DNA from: Candidatus Gastranaerophilales bacterium
Lineage (GTDB): Bacteria > Cyanobacteriota > Vampirovibrionia > Gastranaerophilales > Gastranaerophilaceae
DNA: 43,769 nt
Direction: 5' to 3'
Assembly: GCA_944323875.1 (NCBI GenBank)
Contig: CALUUH010000016.1
Location: 1 to 43,769 of the forward strand
Both the position numbers and the translations under genes were made by a program. The notes beneath the pieces were generated by a model. That model made no database searches and was not told the DNA's origin. It saw only the letters and a list, made by a program, of their open reading frames with translations. This document shows, one piece after another, positions 14,736 through 22,757 of this stretch. Numbering within the stretch: the stretch's first letter is position 1; the number at the start of each line of letters is the position of its first letter.

Positions 14736-15799
14736 TATGCGGCAATTTCTCCATTACGCTTTTTATCAATGTATTCGTCCATAATTTGATAATATATCAA
14801 TTTGTATTCGTCGTTTTCAGGCTCTATATTGATAGACGCACGGTATGCCGAAATAGCTTGTTCTATTTCTCCTTGCAAATAATGAGCATTGCCTAAAAGC
14901 ATGTAGGTCAAAGCACTGTTGGGTTTTATCTGTAAACATTGCTTATACAAATCCATTGCCAGATCTATTCTGTTAAAGTTTGTATATAAATTTGCAAGCA
15001 ATATTTGTGCATTTGTTTCTTTCGGCATTATATTTATTGCACGTTTATACATTTCAACAGCCATGTCATATTCACCAAATTCAGAAAGAGAAATTGCATA
15101 ACAAATATATGCTTTGTAATTGTCCCCCTCCATAGTGAGTGCTTTTTCAAAATAGCTGTAAGCCTGCTCTCTTTCACGCATTAGAGTAAGCGTGTTGCCG
15201 ATACATATTGCAACGATTTTATTGTCAGGATTTAGTAAAAATACGCGTTTATAAAGTTCTAACGCGGTCTGATAATCAAAGAGTTTGAAACATACATTGC
15301 CCATATCAACGAGTGCGGTAATGTTGTCCGGATCAAGCGATAAAGCTTTTTCGTAGTATGCTTTTGATTCAACATATTCTTCAAAATCCTGATAGAGCAA
15401 TGCAATAGCATTATAAATCTCAGGATTTGTTGAATTTAAGTCGATTGCACGATTGTAATAGAAAAGTGCTTTGTCAAAGTTTTTCCATTCAGCAAAAACA
15501 TTGCCCATATTGTAATAGATAAGATAGTTTTTAGGGTTAATTTCTAAGGCGCGATTGTAATACGAAAGAGATTTACGAAAATCTTTTTCATAAAACCACA
15601 TTGTTCCCATTCCGATAAGTCCCTGCACATCATTCGGGTGAATTGTTAAAAGACTTTCCAGAACAGAAATTACCTTATCATAATTCTGCTGTTGTATATA
15701 TAATTCAGACAACCTATGGTAATGATCTGCATTCTGCGGATCTTTTGCCATAGCAATAATTGCTTCTTCTATCTTCTTATCTAATTCGCTTCTGTCCAT
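14735..15799 (-). CDS. TPR-repeat protein coupled to the Tic20-like gene
   Basis: A 354-residue soluble protein made almost wholly of tetratricopeptide repeats (about nine), for example PKNYLIYYNMGNVFAEWKNF, NPEIYNAIALLYQDFEEYVE and NSALTYMLLGNAHYLQGEIE. There is no signal peptide, so it is cytosolic and probably a scaffold or chaperone-like adaptor. Its stop overlaps the ATG of the Tic20-like gene by one base (TAATG), which implies linked synthesis. An interaction between the two is a testable inference. AGGAAA stands before the ATG. Confidence 0.87.
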   Translation of the reverse strand: MDRSELDKKIEEAIIAMAKDPQNADHYHRLSELYIQQQNYDKVISVLESLLTIHPNDVQGLIGMGTMWFYEKDFRKSLSYYNRALEINPKNYLIYYNMGNVFAEWKNFDKALFYYNRAIDLNSTNPEIYNAIALLYQDFEEYVESKAYYEKALSLDPDNITALVDMGNVCFKLFDYQTALELYKRVFLLNPDNKIVAICIGNTLTLMREREQAYSYFEKALTMEGDNYKAYICYAISLSEFGEYDMAVEMYKRAINIMPKETNAQILLANLYTNFNRIDLAMDLYKQCLQIKPNSALTYMLLGNAHYLQGEIEQAISAYRASINIEPENDEYKLIYYQIMDEYIDKKRNGEIAA

Positions 15800-15880
15800 A
15801 TTTTTTTCCTGTTAATACAATACGCAATATTATTGTACCCCATATATAGAGTATTGCAAGATGTTTTCAAAATTGTAACA

Positions 15881-16276
15881 TTAAGAGTACTGCGTATAAT
15901 CTTTTGCAATATCACGCCATTCATTTTCCGGAATACTGAAAGCATTGCTCCAGAATTTTTCTATTGCATAAGTTGCGCGCTCATCTCTGTGGAGAATGTG
16001 TACAACTACATCGCCATAATCCAATAAATTCCAGCGGTTTTTTGAATCATTTTCCATTCTGACCGGCAGTCTGGCAAAGAGCGTTTTTATTCTGTCTTTT
16101 ACATGCTCCATAAGCGCTTTAACCTGCGGAGTAGAATCTCCGGTAACAATTACGAAATAGTCTGCAAGCGAAGAGACATTGCTTATGTTGAGAATAGTTA
16201 TTTCTTTGCCTAATTTATCATCAAGCGCACCGGCAATAATGCAGGCCAGCTTTTTAGAACTTAATTCATCTGTCAT
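15881..16276 (-). CDS. rsfS: Ribosome silencing factor RsfS (Iojap/YbeB)
   Basis: A 131-residue protein of the RsfS family, which binds ribosomal protein uL14 and blocks subunit joining when nutrients are scarce. Conserved elements: SLADYFVIVTGDSTPQVKAL and NRWNLLDYGDVVVHIL. The length of about 130 is somewhat longer than the common 105-120. AGGAAA precedes the ATG. The gene follows rpiB by 14 nt on the minus strand and is likely cotranscribed from the rpiB promoter. Confidence 0.93.
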   Translation of the reverse strand: MTDELSSKKLACIIAGALDDKLGKEITILNISNVSSLADYFVIVTGDSTPQVKALMEHVKDRIKTLFARLPVRMENDSKNRWNLLDYGDVVVHILHRDERATYAIEKFWSNAFSIPENEWRDIAKDYTQYS

Positions 16277-16290
16277 TGTCTTTTCCTAGT

Positions 16291-16725
16291 CTATTCAATA
16301 ATATCAACCCTGCGCTTGTGGCGTCCGCCTTCAAATCCTGTTTTTAACCAGATATCTACAATATCAAGTGCAAGGTGTTCACCGATAACGCGTTCGCCAA
16401 GACAGAGAATATTTGCGTTGTTGTGCGCTCTTGAAACTCTTGCCGAATATGTATCACCACACAGTGCAGCACGAATACCTTTTACTTTATTTGCCGCAAT
16501 AGACATACCAATACCGGTACCGCAAACGAGAATACCCCTATTTGCCTGTCCTGAAATAACAAGCTCCGCAACTTTTCTTGCAATGAGCGGATAATCGCAT
16601 GCTTCCGGAGTATGTGTGCCTACATCAAAATACGGAATATTACGTGATTTTAAATATTCAATAATTTGTTCTTTGTAGCGAAAACCGCCATGATCAGAGC
16701 CTACTGCTACTTTTAAATCTTCCAT
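16291..16725 (-). CDS. rpiB: Ribose-5-phosphate isomerase B
   Basis: A 144-residue RpiB/LacA/LacB sugar isomerase, interconverting ribose-5-phosphate and ribulose-5-phosphate in the pentose phosphate pathway. Signatures: VAVGSDHGGFRYKEQI, ACDYPLIARKVAE, GILVCGTGIGMSIAANK (active-site Cys and anion loop), SRAHNNANILCLG and a basic end GGRHKRRVDII. The length matches the family. GAGGA lies before the ATG and a strong promoter upstream. It joins transketolase (9.96 kb) as a second pentose-phosphate gene in the window. Confidence 0.97.
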   Translation of the reverse strand: MEDLKVAVGSDHGGFRYKEQIIEYLKSRNIPYFDVGTHTPEACDYPLIARKVAELVISGQANRGILVCGTGIGMSIAANKVKGIRAALCGDTYSARVSRAHNNANILCLGERVIGEHLALDIVDIWLKTGFEGGRHKRRVDIIE

Positions 16726-16757
16726 ATAAACATCCTCATAAAACTGATAACATAAGT

Positions 16758-16785
16758 ATTATAACATTTTTTTATGAAGTTGCAA
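16758..16785 (-). promoter_or_regulatory. Promoter of rpiB-rsfS
   Basis: On the minus strand TTGCAA (16780-16785), 16 bp, then an extended -10 TGTTATAAT (TATAAT at 16758-16763). Confidence 0.75.
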
Positions 16786-16814
16786 GGTTTGTAAAAATTC
16801 CGATACAATGAAGG

Positions 16815-17537
16815 TTATTCTTCACCTTCCGGCTTGGCTGCAAAAGGGTTGCTGCTGCCTCCGGTGTAAAGATTTTGCATTGCTTTGGTAACTAAATCAT
16901 CAAGATCCTGTGGCGTTTTTATACCGTTAAGTTCTGTAGAACTAGCAGCCCCGTTATATTTTAGTGTATCAGGAATTATGATTGTTGCTTTATATGTTCC
17001 ATCTGATTGCTGTTCAATTTTGATATCCTGAACAACATTGCTGTATACACCTTGTAACTTATCCGCAACCTGTTCTACTGATAATTTGTTACCTTTGTCA
17101 TCATAGTAGAACGGGTCATCCTTAATTTCGTTACCTTTTGCTTTGGCAAGTGAAGCATCACCATTGACAACGACTTCCTCCAGCATACCGCCGAACAGAG
17201 TTTTTTGCGGTGAACCTTGATCCGCAGGCGGAGGTGTTTGCTGTTGAGTGGTATCTTGAGGTTGTGTATCGTCAGCCTTATCCTTTTTGAATAGGCTGGC
17301 AATCCAGGCGCCAAGTCCTATAGCCGCAAGCCCGCCCAATATACCGCCAAGAATTTTACCGGTCTTGTTACTTGAGTGTTTAGAACTTTCTTCTTCGTTT
17401 ACAATGACTGTTCTGTTTATTGTTGTATCGCTCTGGAATACTTTGACGCCTTTGAAGCCTGTCGAGCGTATTCCGTTATAAGCGACCGGTTTGATATTTT
17501 TGGTTGTTTTAAATCCAACACCGCCAATTCCAGACAT
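16815..17537 (-). CDS. Gly-zipper hypothetical protein, member 1 of a leader-sharing family
   Basis: A 240-residue protein of unknown function. Order: N-terminal segment with FKG motifs (GFKTTKN..., TGFKGVKVF), a Thr/Asn strand DTTINRTVIVNEEE, a Gly-rich hydrophobic segment (about 62-84, KILGGILGGLAAIGLGAWIA), a Gln/Pro/Thr linker, and a C-terminal alpha/beta region (SVEQVADKLQGVYSNVVQDI...YKATIIIPDTLKY). There is no Sec signal peptide. The Asn/Thr strand recurs in the next two proteins, and all three genes have nearly the same upstream element. GGAG precedes the ATG. No terminator is evident. Confidence 0.75.
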   Translation of the reverse strand: MSGIGGVGFKTTKNIKPVAYNGIRSTGFKGVKVFQSDTTINRTVIVNEEESSKHSSNKTGKILGGILGGLAAIGLGAWIASLFKKDKADDTQPQDTTQQQTPPPADQGSPQKTLFGGMLEEVVVNGDASLAKAKGNEIKDDPFYYDDKGNKLSVEQVADKLQGVYSNVVQDIKIEQQSDGTYKATIIIPDTLKYNGAASSTELNGIKTPQDLDDLVTKAMQNLYTGGSSNPFAAKPEGEE

Positions 17538-17552
17538 CTCTGTCTCCTTTTG

Positions 17553-17605
17553 TTATACTCTCTTATATATATAAAGTATATACTCTTTAAAAAATTGCCT
17601 TTTTT
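17553..17605 (-). promoter_or_regulatory. 53-bp shared upstream element, copy 1
   Basis: Identical base for base to 18537-18589 and closely similar to 20281-20334. It lies 16 bp before the ATG of the 240-residue gene. It contains the palindrome AGTATATACT (17575-17584), an AT alternation TATATATATAA and the phrase GGCAATTTTTTAAA on the transcribed strand. Likely a promoter plus operator or a common 5' leader. Confidence 0.7.
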
Positions 17606-17646
17606 ATATGCCGTAAGTTTACATTTCTTAATAAAATCCAAGGCAT

Positions 17647-17681
17647 AAAAAAACACCTTCCGTTTAACTTTGGAAGGTGTT
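17647..17681 (-). terminator. Intrinsic terminator of the LysM-like gene
   Basis: A 10-bp perfect stem AACACCTTCC / GGAAGGTGTT with a 10-nt loop, followed on the minus strand by a seven-T run. It begins right at the stop codon. Confidence 0.93.
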
Positions 17682-18521
17682 TTAAGCATCGTTTTGTGCT
17701 TCCCATTTTTTCTCTGCGGCTTCGGCCTCCGAGAGATCAGTATATGTTTTTGTAAAGACATTCTCGCCATTCTTAGAGCCGGTAAGATCGTATGTAGTCG
17801 TTGTACTGGATGGTATATTGGCATTATACATGCCGCCTCCTGTGAATATTTCGACAGAACCGGTTACTGAACCATCTTTATTAAGTTCATATACATTATT
17901 ACCAACTTTTATTTCTTTTGGCAGATACATTTTTCTTGGCATATCCTGAGAGTTAAAGTCAGTCATGCCGTTAGCTTTTTTCAGTTCACGCATTGCCGCT
18001 TTTCTGTCAGATGCCGGAATTCCCGGATATTTGCCGTCCAGGACATCATACCAGCATTCACCGTGCCGCACCTTATGATAATCGCCTTCTTCTTCAACCG
18101 TCTTAGGTGTGATAACCGCATCGTATACATCTTTTGGGGCATCTTCCTTTTTGACCGGGTCAGTTTCAACAGGTTTTTCTTCCGCTTTCGGTGTTTCCGG
18201 AGTTTCCGGTTTCGGTGCACCTTTGCCTTCTTCGGCCGCAGGTGTTTCTTCTTTTTTAGGGAAGATGTTTGAGAATAAGTCACCCAGAGCTGAAAAAAGT
18301 GCTAAGAAGCCGATGGCATTATTCTGTTGCGGCATAGCACAGTATGTCGGTGTGCTGCAACAGTTATCAGTTCTTTTATTTATGATTATTGTATCATTTA
18401 CGGTTGTTGTATTACGAATGTTAACGGCTGGCTGATAACCGCGAAATTGTCCGGCTCTCAGCTTTATACCGCCTGCATGCGTTCGACTTGTATTACAACC
18501 GACCATATTGTACAATGTCAT
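17682..18521 (-). CDS. LysM-like hypothetical protein, member 2 of the leader-sharing family
   Basis: A 279-residue protein. The N-terminus (GQFRGYQPAVNIRNTTTVND then TIIINK) shares the N-T-T-x-x-N-x-T-x-I-x-N pattern with its neighbours. A hydrophobic segment (about 76-90, NAIGFLALFSALGDLFSNIF) and a Glu/Pro/Lys linker (about 91-140) follow. Then comes a LysM-like stretch (YHKVRHGECWYDVLDGKYPG ... LKKANGMTDF ... MYLPKEI) and a beta-rich tail. LysM domains bind N-acetylglucosamine polymers such as peptidoglycan, so surface or wall binding is plausible though no signal peptide is seen. It has its own leader element and terminator. Function unknown. Confidence 0.75.
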   Translation of the reverse strand: MTLYNMVGCNTSRTHAGGIKLRAGQFRGYQPAVNIRNTTTVNDTIIINKRTDNCCSTPTYCAMPQQNNAIGFLALFSALGDLFSNIFPKKEETPAAEEGKGAPKPETPETPKAEEKPVETDPVKKEDAPKDVYDAVITPKTVEEEGDYHKVRHGECWYDVLDGKYPGIPASDRKAAMRELKKANGMTDFNSQDMPRKMYLPKEIKVGNNVYELNKDGSVTGSVEIFTGGGMYNANIPSSTTTTYDLTGSKNGENVFTKTYTDLSEAEAAEKKWEAQNDA

Positions 18522-18536
18522 AGTTTTATCCTTTAT

Positions 18537-18589
18537 TTATACTCTCTTATATATATAAAGTATATACTCTTTAAAAAATTGCCTTTTTT
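18537..18589 (-). promoter_or_regulatory. 53-bp shared upstream element, copy 2
   Basis: Exact copy of 17553-17605, placed 16 bp before the ATG of the 279-residue gene. Such identity without gene-level identity points to a functional regulatory unit or recent copying. Confidence 0.7.
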
Positions 18590-18619
18590 ACTACTGCTTA
18601 CTTAACATTTGTTTACAAA

Positions 18620-18644
18620 TAAAAAGCCCCGTCGTGCGGGGCTT
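18620..18644 (-). terminator. Intrinsic terminator of the 537-residue gene
   Basis: On the minus strand AAGCCCC, a 7-nt loop, GGGGCTT then TTTAT; it lies just past the stop. Confidence 0.9.
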
Positions 18645-18656
18645 ATGGAGTATGTT

Positions 18657-20270
18657 TTAATTGTTTTTGTTTAACCAGTTTACACAGAAATCATCTAATT
18701 GCGCTCTGGTTATATGTCCGTTATAGGTACTGAACAAATCAGTCATAAAGTTTATATATTGTTGTTTCGTTACTTTGCCTGAGCCGTTAGACATAGCGTA
18801 GAAGAAGTTTTTCAGGTGAGCTTCATCAGCAGATGTTATGTCGACGGTTTCGTATTTTAATCTTTCTTTGTCGCGTTTTAAGATACCGTCTTTAGCATTT
18901 AATTCATAAGCTTTGTGATAAGCCATAAATTCTTCTTCTGTGATATCCTGTTCTGCATCTTTTACGTTATCTTCATGCATATTTTTGAAGGTTTTTTCAA
19001 AATCTGCGGCAGAAGTTTTTCCTAATTCAATATCTGTTGCAGGATTATTGCGAACCAGGAATGCGCCGTATGACTCAGCATTTGAAAGTTGGGCTTTACT
19101 TATAACAAGTTGACCGTCAGTGTACATTCTGTCTTTGTCATTGTTAACATAGTTGTTGTAACTGACAGCTGATTCAGGATTTTTGTCGTAGTTTTCCTGT
19201 GCCGTAACAGCGTACTTCAAGGCATTTATATTAAGATTTTGATATCTGCCGTAATTGAATGTGCCGTCAGTATTCAGTTCAACACCGGAAGGGACTTTGC
19301 CAAATACTGCTTCAAGCTCAGCCATCATTTTTTCAGATTGTTCGCGTGTCATTGGTTTGACTGAAGGTCTTTCGCCGGTTTGTGAAGTTGCAACAGGTGT
19401 TTCTCCTTCATCAATATCTTCTGTGCCTGTTGGAGATGTCGCGACAGGAGTTTCAAGTTCGTCATCTGATGTATCGACTACAACCGGATCTCCTTGAGGT
19501 GTTGTTACTGTCGTGACTTCTTCCTCATCACCAATTGTTGTTTCTTCTGTTATTTCAGTATCGTCATCTCCGACTGTGATAGGTGGTTCCTGAACTACAG
19601 TTTCCTGTTCATCGGTTATTGAGGGGGTATCGGACGTGTCAGCGCCAGTCAATCCCTCCTGTTTTTCAATAAAGTTTCTCAAATCAGTTACGTTTTCAAA
19701 TGTTTTATTTTTATATGTATATTTTTGTCCGTCAGGAGTCAATTGCGGAACTTCTTCATTTTCTCCGAATTGGAAACCGTAGTCATTACCAAGATCTTTT
19801 ACCATAGCCACCAATTCGTTGCCACGGGTTGCCATAACAGCCTGCTGTGCACCGTATTGACCTTGCATAGTGCTATATTGTCCCATAGTGCCGCTGTTGT
19901 AAAGCCCTTGATTAAATCCGTAATTATATCCGCCTGTACTCATTCCCGCATTACCAGGTGTATATAACCCTGCATTGTAGCCGATGTTATAGTTATTATA
20001 ACCCATCATCTGTTGCTGCGGCATCATGACAACCGGCTGTTGAACAACAGTTGTTGTCTCTTTTCCTTTACCCAGAACACCGCTAAGGAAGCTTGACAAT
20101 ATTCCTAAGCCGAACCAGGCATTCATATTGCCGCCCCAGCCGCCGCCACCGCCGTGACAGTGATGAACATGACCGCCTCTGCTGCCGATATTTATTTCGG
20201 TAATATAGGTGTTAGTTGTGCGCGTCGGAAAAAACGCAGGTCGTCTAAAATATGGGGGAATGTGTACCAT
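18657..20270 (-). CDS. Large EF-hand-like hypothetical protein, member 3 of the leader-sharing family
   Basis: A 537-residue protein. The N-terminus has TTNTYITEINIG (the family strand), then a His/Gly-rich stretch (HVHHCHGGGGGWGG) that could bind metal and a hydrophobic segment (LGILSSFLSGVLG). A Gln/Tyr/Asn/Gly-rich low-complexity region (about 80-145) follows, then a globular part, an acidic Thr-rich linker (about 205-300, with ETPVATS...TG twice) and a helical C-terminus. The last 60 residues contain two EF-hand-like units (NGSGKVTKQQYINF and YNGHITRAQLDDF) lacking most Asp ligands. There is no Sec signal. It appears to be a surface or scaffold-type protein; function unknown. Confidence 0.75.
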   Translation of the reverse strand: MVHIPPYFRRPAFFPTRTTNTYITEINIGSRGGHVHHCHGGGGGWGGNMNAWFGLGILSSFLSGVLGKGKETTTVVQQPVVMMPQQQMMGYNNYNIGYNAGLYTPGNAGMSTGGYNYGFNQGLYNSGTMGQYSTMQGQYGAQQAVMATRGNELVAMVKDLGNDYGFQFGENEEVPQLTPDGQKYTYKNKTFENVTDLRNFIEKQEGLTGADTSDTPSITDEQETVVQEPPITVGDDDTEITEETTIGDEEEVTTVTTPQGDPVVVDTSDDELETPVATSPTGTEDIDEGETPVATSQTGERPSVKPMTREQSEKMMAELEAVFGKVPSGVELNTDGTFNYGRYQNLNINALKYAVTAQENYDKNPESAVSYNNYVNNDKDRMYTDGQLVISKAQLSNAESYGAFLVRNNPATDIELGKTSAADFEKTFKNMHEDNVKDAEQDITEEEFMAYHKAYELNAKDGILKRDKERLKYETVDITSADEAHLKNFFYAMSNGSGKVTKQQYINFMTDLFSTYNGHITRAQLDDFCVNWLNKNN

Positions 20271-20280
20271 AGTTTATACC

Positions 20281-20334
20281 TCTCTTAGTTCTATACATAT
20301 ATAAAGTATATACTTTTTAAATAATTGCCTTTTT
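20281..20334 (-). promoter_or_regulatory. Shared upstream element, copy 3 (diverged)
   Basis: Matches copies 1 and 2 through the ATAAAGTATATACT core and the AATTGCCTTTTT end, with changes near the gene. It stands 10 bp before the ATG of the 537-residue gene. Confidence 0.65.
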
Positions 20335-20369
20335 AATTAATATATACTTTACATTTGTTTACAATTGAA

Positions 20370-22757
20370 CTAAATATCCAATCCGCTAAACATCTGTAAG
20401 CTTGTTGCTTTCTCTAAAAGAGGGTATTTTGCGAGGTCATTGTTTTTGACAAATTGTATTGCTTCATTTCTTGCAAGCTCAAGAATTTTTGCATCCCTTA
20501 CAATATCAGATATAAGCAGATCCGGCAAACCGCTCTGACGTGTTCCCAAAAATTCTCCGGGGCCTCTCAATTGCAGATCTTTTTCAGCAATAACAAAGCC
20601 GTCGTTTGTTTCTGTCATAATATTTAATCTTGCACGTGTTTCTTGCGAGCGGGAAGAAGTATGTAAAATGCAATATGACTGCATATCATTTCTACCGACC
20701 CGTCCGCGAAGCTGGTGTAATTGAGAAAGTCCGAAGCGTTCCGCATTCTCGATAAGCATAACTGTTGCATTCGGAACATCAACCCCGACTTCAACAACTG
20801 TTGTAGAAACAAGAATATCGTATTTGTGATTTTTAAAATCAGCCATTATTTGTTCTTTTTCATCATTTTTTAATTTGCCGTGCAAAAGGCCTATTCTGAA
20901 TTGTGGAAATACTTCGTTTTGCAATTTTTCAGCCTCAATAGTTGCGGCCTTGGCTGATAGAGTTTCGCTTTCTTCGATAAGCGGATAAACAACATAAGCT
21001 TGCCGTCCGGCCTCAACTTCTTTTTGAATAAGTTGATAAACGCTTTTGTGAGCTGTTACCAGTGAGGTTTTTATAGGTAATCTGCCTTTAGGAAGCTCAT
21101 CAATAATTGTCAAATCCAAATCGCCGTAAACAGTTAGGGCAAGAGTTCGCGGAATTGGAGTTGCAGTCATCGTGAGCATTTGCGGATTTTGTGACTTCTT
21201 TTTCAGTACATTACGCTGCTTTACACCAAAACGATGCTGCTCATCAACAACTATTGCCCCCAGATTGTTAAATTCTACGCCTTCCTGGATTAGAGCATGC
21301 GTTCCGACAGCAATATTCATCTGGCCGTTTGCAAGGTCAGTTCGAAATTTTTCACGGACTTTTTTCCCCTGACTACCAAGAAATAACCCGACACTCAAAC
21401 CGAGCGGTGTCAGCCATTGCTGCAAATTGTTGTAATGCTGTTGGGCCAGAATTTCAGTCGGTGCCATAATAGCCCCCTGATAATTATTTTCAACTGCTGC
21501 AAGAAGCATGATTGTTGCAACAACTGTTTTTCCGCTGCCAACATCTCCTTGCAGGAGCCGGCTCATAGGTTTATCAGAATTAAGATCGTTTAATATCTCG
21601 TTTACTGCGCGCTTTTGCCCGCCAGTAAGCTCAAACGGCAGACTGTCAATAAATTTCTGAACAAGGCCGTCTTTATGAACCTGTAAAGCAAGTGCAGAAT
21701 GATTGTTAGAGGCATCTTCGCGCACACGCACCATTTTAAGCTGAACAAGAAACAGTTCTTCAAAAATCAGTGAAAATCTAGCCTGTTCCAGTATTTCCAT
21801 ATTTTCCGGAAAATGTATCTGCTCTACGGCAATATTTTTATCGAGAATACCGTGTTTTTTCCTTATTTCTTCGGGTATGACATTTATAATTTCATTTTTA
21901 TAGAGTTGAATTGCGTTATAAATTGCACGTCTCAATACTTTAATGCTAAGATTTTCGCAAACCGTATAAATCGGGACTATTCTTGCAAGGTTAAGATTTG
22001 ATGACTGATTTTCAAGAAATTCGCCTGTCATGATGGAATAAGACGGTTTATCCATTGTCATTTTGTGCGTATAGTTGTCTTTTTTAACAGTGCCGGAGAG
22101 CATAATGCCGGCGTTTAGCGGAAATTGTGCCTTGGTGCGCTCCAGTATAAATTTATTTGCTTTAGCCTGAAAAAAGCTTAACTCCAGAACACCGCTTTCA
22201 TCAGCAACTTTGACTCTTATTACAGCAAGATTGTTTTTGGTATTAAATGCACTGACTGATTTAATATAGCCGAATACTGTTGTTTGTTCACCTTCTTTAA
22301 GGTTTCTTATCAGCGTTCTTGAGGAATAATCAACATGCTTTTTAGGGAAATATGTAATTAAATCCTGAGCAGTATAGATACCGAGTTTGTTTAATTTGTA
22401 GGCAACTTTTGGCCCGACACCTTTTATATACATGACATCAAGCTTGTCGGCCGGCTTTTTAACAGTGTTTTCAGCGGGAGCGTTTTCTTTTTGTTCAGGA
22501 TTATCAAGTTCTGACCTGATAACCTTTATAAGCCTGTCAATTGCACGCCTGCGGCCGGTAACATTCTCAAACGGGTAATGTTCAAATGTTTCTATTAAGA
22601 CAGCCCATTTGGGATTTTTGTTTGATAATTTGTAGTATCTTTGAGCCTCATGCCTGATAAAAGAAGAAAAAGCCTGCGTTTTCCCGTGAATATCTATGTA
22701 GCGGTGCTTAACCTCCACATCAATTGCACGTTTAAGCTGTTCTATATTATCAATCAT
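20370..22757 (-). CDS. recG: ATP-dependent DNA helicase RecG
   Basis: A 795-residue superfamily 2 helicase that remodels stalled replication forks and branched DNA. An N-terminal extension of about 100 residues (helical, basic) precedes the wedge/OB domain ([20 protein letters not shown]). Motor motifs: [14 protein letters not shown] (Walker A, around 400), [12 protein letters not shown] (DEQH box, around 500), [13 protein letters not shown] and [15 protein letters not shown], then the TRG motif in [20 protein letters not shown]. The total is longer than the E. coli protein (693) because of the extension. The ATG overlaps the cyclase stop by 8 nt. Confidence 0.96.
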   Translation of the reverse strand: MIDNIEQLKRAIDVEVKHRYIDIHGKTQAFSSFIRHEAQRYYKLSNKNPKWAVLIETFEHYPFENVTGRRRAIDRLIKVIRSELDNPEQKENAPAENTVKKPADKLDVMYIKGVGPKVAYKLNKLGIYTAQDLITYFPKKHVDYSSRTLIRNLKEGEQTTVFGYIKSVSAFNTKNNLAVIRVKVADESGVLELSFFQAKANKFILERTKAQFPLNAGIMLSGTVKKDNYTHKMTMDKPSYSIMTGEFLENQSSNLNLARIVPIYTVCENLSIKVLRRAIYNAIQLYKNEIINVIPEEIRKKHGILDKNIAVEQIHFPENMEILEQARFSLIFEELFLVQLKMVRVREDASNNHSALALQVHKDGLVQKFIDSLPFELTGGQKRAVNEILNDLNSDKPMSRLLQGDVGSGKTVVATIMLLAAVENNYQGAIMAPTEILAQQHYNNLQQWLTPLGLSVGLFLGSQGKKVREKFRTDLANGQMNIAVGTHALIQEGVEFNNLGAIVVDEQHRFGVKQRNVLKKKSQNPQMLTMTATPIPRTLALTVYGDLDLTIIDELPKGRLPIKTSLVTAHKSVYQLIQKEVEAGRQAYVVYPLIEESETLSAKAATIEAEKLQNEVFPQFRIGLLHGKLKNDEKEQIMADFKNHKYDILVSTTVVEVGVDVPNATVMLIENAERFGLSQLHQLRGRVGRNDMQSYCILHTSSRSQETRARLNIMTETNDGFVIAEKDLQLRGPGEFLGTRQSGLPDLLISDIVRDAKILELARNEAIQFVKNNDLAKYPLLEKATSLQMFSGLDI

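Noticed and set aside
18109-18435. Plus-strand frame of 108 codons inside the LysM-like gene
   Set aside because: Produced by the low-complexity Pro/Glu/Lys linker read on the opposite strand.
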